From: Alphaproteobacteria bacterium
Lineage (GTDB): Bacteria; Pseudomonadota; Alphaproteobacteria; Sphingomonadales; Sphingomonadaceae
DNA length: 16,973 nt
Reading direction: 5' to 3'
Assembly: GCA_018828205.1 (NCBI GenBank)
Contig: JAHJWA010000287.1
Coordinates: 1 to 16,973 of the forward strand
This document shows positions 13,819 to 16,973 of the stretch, piece after piece. The notes under the pieces are model-generated. The model was not told the origin of the DNA. It ran no database searches and saw nothing but the letters and a program-made list of their open reading frames with translations. The position numbers and the translations under genes were made by a program. How positions within the stretch are numbered: position 1 is the first letter of the stretch; each line of letters starts with the position of its first letter.

Positions 13819-14006
13819 AGCGCCGCGAACTCGCTCAGCCGGTCGTCCAGATCCTCATTGCGTGCCAGCATAGCCTCGCCTTTTGCCGGACTCATGGTGA
13901 ACCGAAAGCCCCGGTATTCTCCCTCGATAACGACGTTTTTGGACGCGCAGACAGTAGCCATCCGGTCCAGGTCGTCTTTTGGGATAAGGGCTTTGCGTCC
14001 GGCCAT
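13815..14006 (-). CDS. Small protein of unknown function between portal and integrase
   Basis: The 63-aa protein begins M-A-G-R-K-A-L-I-P-K-D-D-L-D-R-M, then has a probable beta segment V-V-I-E-G-E-Y-R-G-F-R-F-T-M and an acidic helical tail E-D-L-D-D-R-L-S-E-F. I do not recognise the family. It starts 6 nt after the portal stop with AGAGG just upstream and ends in a 4-nt overlap with the integrase ATG, so it is very probably translated and coupled to int. Its size and place just before int would fit an excisionase or directionality factor; a small head-completion protein is equally possible by its place just after portal. It has no obvious MerR-type helix-turn-helix. It is short enough to be missed in routine annotation. 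Confidence 0.72.
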   Translation of the reverse strand: MAGRKALIPKDDLDRMATVCASKNVVIEGEYRGFRFTMSPAKGEAMLARNEDLDDRLSEFAAL

Positions 14007-14012
14007 GGCCTC

Positions 14013-15188
14013 TTATGCAGCCTCCCGATCGCTGGCGTTACCGCCGTCAATGCCGCGCGGATTCCAGCCTTCAACCTGCCGAACCTCGTCAGCGTCCAGC
14101 ACGCCCGCCTCCAGCGCGATCTTGTGCGCGTTCCAGCGGGTTTCGGGATCGCCACGAAGGAAGCCCGATAGATCCATTTCCAGCTCAAAAGGCGAGCCGA
14201 TCGGGAACAGGGACCGGGCAAATTCCGCCTCGATCTTGCGTGCCCACGGGGCAAGGCAGAACGTCGCAAACCAGCGGCCCGCCGTCTCGGAATTGGTGAA
14301 GGTGTTATGGGTGTAGTCGCCAATAATGGGCGGGGGCACCTGGAACAGCCGTGCGATTTCCTCAACGCCAAAGCGCCGGGTTTCCAGCAGCTCGGCATCC
14401 TCGGGGGAGATTTGCGCAGCCTGCCATTCAAGCCCGCCGTCGAGAATAAGCGCGCGGCCCGCGTTGTTCGCGCCAGCGTGCTTATGATTGAACTGCCCGC
14501 GCAAGCTGGCCTTCTGCTCCTCGGTCATGGTGCCGGGATGCTTGATAACGCCGCTCGGGTTGGCACCATTGGCGAGGAACTGGCGCGCGTGCCGGTTGGC
14601 AAGCTCCACGCCGGTTACAGTGTCAGCCGATCGGGAAAGCCGCGAGACGCCTATTTTGCCGTCATTCGTGCGATCGCGAAGGTGCAGCGCCTCGCCCTGG
14701 AGCAGCCGCGCCGAATTGCCCTTGCCGTCCGAAACGTCATAGGCGAGCCGCCCGCTGGAAAGCTCTTGCACCGTCACCATGCCCCACGGGTGATAGATCA
14801 GGCCGGAAAGCTGCCCGTTGCCGCTGCGCTGGATTTCGAGCAGGCCGTTGCCGGTCAGCAGGGTGTCAGCGACAAGGTGCTCGATCGTGTCGCACCAGGT
14901 CATTGCCGGATTGCAGCCGTAGCGGATCAGCCGGTGCAACGGGTGCCCGGTGTGCTCCAGCCGCGTCTCGCCTTCCCAGCGGTAAATGCGCGCCGGCACG
15001 TAGGCGAGCGCCGTGGCGATCGAGCAAGTGCAAGCGAGCACCGTGGAAAGGTTTTCAGCGGCGCGTGCCGAAAGCCCCGAATAATATCCCGTCATGGGTG
15101 CCAGCGCCTGCCAGCTAGGATCGAGCGGGGACGTGTCCGAACGCCGTTCAAAGCCTGCCAGAGCCGCTAGGCGGATCATCATGCCCAT
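14013..15188 (-). CDS. HK97-family phage portal protein
   Basis: The 391-aa protein matches the HK97-type portal, the dodecameric ring at one capsid vertex through which DNA is packaged. Recognisable parts are the early S-T-V-L-A-C-T-C-S-I-A-T-A helix (about 48-60), L-L-T-G-N-G-L-L-E-I near 110-119, and the conserved block E-E-I-A-R-L-F-Q-V-P-P-P-I-I-G-D-Y followed by T-N-S-E near 285-310. The length is close to normal and nothing looks broken. I chose the ATG at 15188 because GGAGG lies 7 nt upstream; this start overlaps the protease stop by 10 nt, and an ATG at 15182 would give a 4-nt ATGA overlap. The gene lies after the protease, not before it as usual. Confidence 0.94.
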   Translation of the reverse strand: MGMMIRLAALAGFERRSDTSPLDPSWQALAPMTGYYSGLSARAAENLSTVLACTCSIATALAYVPARIYRWEGETRLEHTGHPLHRLIRYGCNPAMTWCDTIEHLVADTLLTGNGLLEIQRSGNGQLSGLIYHPWGMVTVQELSSGRLAYDVSDGKGNSARLLQGEALHLRDRTNDGKIGVSRLSRSADTVTGVELANRHARQFLANGANPSGVIKHPGTMTEEQKASLRGQFNHKHAGANNAGRALILDGGLEWQAAQISPEDAELLETRRFGVEEIARLFQVPPPIIGDYTHNTFTNSETAGRWFATFCLAPWARKIEAEFARSLFPIGSPFELEMDLSGFLRGDPETRWNAHKIALEAGVLDADEVRQVEGWNPRGIDGGNASDREAA

Positions 15189-15721
15189 TGCCGCGCCTCC
15201 GCAAGTCTCAGCTCCCGCTGGCGCTTTTGTGCCCCGTCATGGCGCTGGAGCGAGCGCAGAGCGATTTCCGTGCCCGCGTAGGCAGGCCAGGCGGAAACCA
15301 CGCTAATCTCTCGAAGGTCGATCGAGTGCAGGGTGCGGGTCGTGCCCTCCCATTCCTCTCCACCGTCCGGCACCAAAAAACCGAAAGACATTCCGCCAAG
15401 GTCGCCGCGTGCTGCCAGAGCGAGCACGTCGCGGCCCGCTGCCGTGTCCGGCAAGTCGAGCGCGAAGGCGAGGCCCTTGCCATCCTCCCGAAGCTCCAGC
15501 GTGCCCGTGCGGGTCCGGCCCAGCACCTTGCCCGCGTCATGGTCGAGCAAGGCGAGAATGTCGCCGGACAGGGCGGACCGGAAGGCCCCAGGTGCAATGC
15601 GCTCCTGAAACCCGCCAAGGTCCGCCGTGCCGGAAAACGTCGCGGCATAGCCCTCAAGCCGACGCCACGCAGTGCTAAGCTCGGTCGTAAACCGCCGCTC
15701 AAGGGTTGCCGCGAACGTCAT
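15179..15721 (-). CDS. HK97-family prohead protease
   Basis: The 180-aa protein belongs to peptidase family U35, the maturation protease that trims the delta domain of the major capsid protein inside the prohead. It starts with the typical G-Y-A-A-T-F block (24-29) and G-F-Q-E-R-I-A-P-G-A-F (37-47). The catalytic His is H61 (L-L-D-H-D), the catalytic Ser S112 (G-G-M-S-F-G-F), and the acidic block L-R-E-I-S-V-V follows at 136-142. The length is that of a complete enzyme. Its ATG overlaps the capsid stop by 4 nt (ATGA), and its stop overlaps the portal start, so the three head genes are translationally chained. Confidence 0.94.
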   Translation of the reverse strand: MTFAATLERRFTTELSTAWRRLEGYAATFSGTADLGGFQERIAPGAFRSALSGDILALLDHDAGKVLGRTRTGTLELREDGKGLAFALDLPDTAAGRDVLALAARGDLGGMSFGFLVPDGGEEWEGTTRTLHSIDLREISVVSAWPAYAGTEIALRSLQRHDGAQKRQRELRLAEARQWA

Positions 15722-16932
15722 ACGGGGATGACTCCGGTTGCCTTCACGAACGACGCCGGACGGCGAACGCCGAAGTCCACGGTCGCCATGGCGCGCACGA
15801 GAATGTTGCCCTTTGAATAGGCAGTCTCAGCGTAGGGGTTCACCAGAATGTCCAACTGGCTCCAAATGCCGATTAGCAGATCGCGGAAATCGCCGTAGAT
15901 CATGCCGTGCTCATCATCGCCCACGCCAAGGTCGTCGGGTGCCTGGTTGGTGAAATAGGCCGCTTCGCCGTGGAACGTATCGCTAAGCGGGATCGGTCGG
16001 CCCGTGGTGTCGCGTTCCTTCATCGCAAGGGCGCGAACGCCGTTGGTCGAAAGGAAAGCCCGCCCGTCGCCAATGTTGGCAATATCGGCCGCAGCGATCA
16101 TGTCCGCCGTGGTCGTGAAAAGGTCGGTATCGAAGGCGATTCCGTCCACGTTGGTGTCATTCAGCAGGCCCAGCGGCTCAGCACCCACTCCGCTGCCAGC
16201 GATGGCCGCACGGTCGATTTCGAGCGCGACATTGCGGCTCATCATCGAACGCACAAGCTGCTCTACCTGGGGGGACGATTGCTGGAGCAATTGGCGCGAC
16301 AGCTCGGTGATAACACCCACGTGATGCGGGGTCAGGGTGAGCGAGTCGAACGTGGCGCCGCCGGTCGGCAATGCTTCGTCCTCATTGACCCAGCCGACAT
16401 TCGGGGAACCGGTTTCACGCGGGATAACCACGTCGCCAGTCAAGCCGGTGAGCGTGGTCGCGCCAAGCCGCGAGACAATCGCGGAATTGGTGAGCGCAGA
16501 GGTGAACAGGTCGGGCCGGAAATTGGTGGGCACGATCGTTGCCGCCGTTGCCGTGGTTTCGGCTGCGCGCTGCTCGAACAGCTCCGCAGCGATAAATACG
16601 CCCTTGGCAGGTTTGCCCGCACGCTCGGCAAGCATCGCCTGCTCGCGCTCGATCTTGGACCGATCGGCAACAGCCATGCCCGCGCCATAGCGCAGGGTTT
16701 CGAGCAGGCTCTGATTGCGCAGCTCGGAAAATTCATTGTCCGCCTTGGTTAGCGGCTTGCCCGCCTCGCGACGTTCCGCTTCGTCAATCGTCCGCTGGCG
16801 ATCGAGCTTGCCGTCGAGCGTCCGCAGCTCGGTTTCCGCCGTCTCGAATGCGGTGTTGTCGTCATTCTGGTGGGCAGTGTTCATGCGGTCCACCAGGGCC
16901 GCACGCTGCTCTAGCAGGTCCGCAGTTTTCAT
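15718..16932 (-). CDS. HK97-fold major capsid protein
   Basis: The 404-aa protein is a complete HK97-type capsid subunit. Residues 1-70 are charged, helical and coiled-coil-like, as expected of the scaffolding delta domain removed by the prohead protease. Later parts include T-A-A-T-I-V-P-T-N (130s), E-T-G-S-P-N-V-G-W-V-N-E near 172-183, and the C-terminal F-G-V-R-R-P-A-S-F-V-K-A-T typical of the A-domain end. The ATG has AAGGA 8 nt upstream, one of the better ribosome binding sites in the window, which fits a highly expressed structural protein. It is the first visible gene of the operon. A GC-rich hairpin lies just upstream, at the window edge. Confidence 0.94.
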   Translation of the reverse strand: MKTADLLEQRAALVDRMNTAHQNDDNTAFETAETELRTLDGKLDRQRTIDEAERREAGKPLTKADNEFSELRNQSLLETLRYGAGMAVADRSKIEREQAMLAERAGKPAKGVFIAAELFEQRAAETTATAATIVPTNFRPDLFTSALTNSAIVSRLGATTLTGLTGDVVIPRETGSPNVGWVNEDEALPTGGATFDSLTLTPHHVGVITELSRQLLQQSSPQVEQLVRSMMSRNVALEIDRAAIAGSGVGAEPLGLLNDTNVDGIAFDTDLFTTTADMIAAADIANIGDGRAFLSTNGVRALAMKERDTTGRPIPLSDTFHGEAAYFTNQAPDDLGVGDDEHGMIYGDFRDLLIGIWSQLDILVNPYAETAYSKGNILVRAMATVDFGVRRPASFVKATGVIPV

Positions 16933-16954
16933 TTAGTAAGTCCTTCTGACTGGC

Positions 16955-16971
16955 GGGGGCACCATGCCCCC
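16955..16971. repeat. GC-rich hairpin upstream of the capsid gene
   Basis: GGGGGC (16955-16960) and GCCCCC (16966-16971) are perfect inverted copies with a 5-nt ACCAT loop. On the minus strand the hairpin ends 22 nt before the capsid ATG and 9 nt before its Shine-Dalgarno. It could end an upstream transcript or lie in the 5' leader of the capsid mRNA. The window stops 2 nt beyond it, so context is missing. Confidence 0.45.
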
Positions 16972-16973
16972 CC

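Larger units (their letters stand above)
12718..16973 (-). mobile_element. Integrated phage-like or satellite element (left part; right end not in window)
   Basis: From the tRNA-Gln 3' end to the right edge every gene is phage-derived or unknown and lies on the minus strand: integrase (next to the tRNA), a 63-aa protein, portal, prohead protease and major capsid protein. All junctions are overlaps or a 6-nt gap, so they form one operon running towards the tRNA. The boundary is marked by an AT-rich 54-nt stretch. No terminase, tail, lysis, replication or repressor gene is seen; they may lie to the right or be absent. Candidates are a capsid-forming satellite, a minimal provirus, or a prophage remnant. 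Confidence 0.85.

Noticed and set aside
12718..16973. Gene transfer agent head cluster
   Set aside because: GTA clusters of alphaproteobacteria run terminase-portal-protease-capsid and have no adjacent integrase or tRNA junction; the order here is opposite and an integrase is coupled.

Overview
The window looks like the chromosome of a GC-rich alphaproteobacterium, most likely of the Sphingomonadales (Erythrobacteraceae/Sphingomonadaceae type). The hints are high GC, a CTTGAC-N17-CTAGAT promoter before the tRNA, few Shine-Dalgarno sequences, and a membrane-anchored CycM-type cytochrome c. This placement is inference; no 16S rRNA gene or other taxonomic marker is present.

Region 1 (1-12717) is ordinary core chromosome packed into short operons. 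On the minus strand ispG (isoprenoid precursor synthesis), mntP (Mn2+ export), a histone-deacetylase-like amidohydrolase and the first 17 codons of a Tat-exported protein follow each other with 4-13 nt gaps. Divergent from them is a CorA/ZntB-family metal transporter with an unusual G-S-N pore motif. Next come a secreted DUF885 (HExxPGH) peptidase-like protein, an SDR oxidoreductase, a secreted Ntn-type isoaspartyl peptidase/asparaginase, and pheA translationally coupled to a class A beta-lactamase. These are followed by a membrane-anchored cytochrome c, the coupled pair ppx/gppA-rlmE, and tRNA-Gln(CUG).

Region 2 (12718-16973, right edge open) is an integrated element inserted at the 3' end of tRNA-Gln(CUG). 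All five genes lie on the minus strand and are joined by overlaps or a 6-nt gap: HK97-type major capsid protein -> prohead protease -> portal -> a 63-aa protein of unknown function -> tyrosine integrase. No terminase, tail, replication or repressor gene is visible before the window ends. The order capsid-protease-portal is the reverse of the usual portal-protease-capsid order, and the integrase is the last cistron of the head operon. This compact arrangement suggests a capsid-forming phage satellite, a minimal provirus or a decayed prophage end. It is the best candidate here for something not well described.

Smaller structural signals are a 10-bp inverted repeat across the integrase stop codon, direct GGGTTAG repeats beside the tRNA, a 7-bp inverted repeat between the divergent SDR and asparaginase genes, and a 14-bp perfect palindrome after the SDR gene. 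Several genes without a ribosome binding site have a -10-like box just before the ATG, as expected for leaderless mRNAs.
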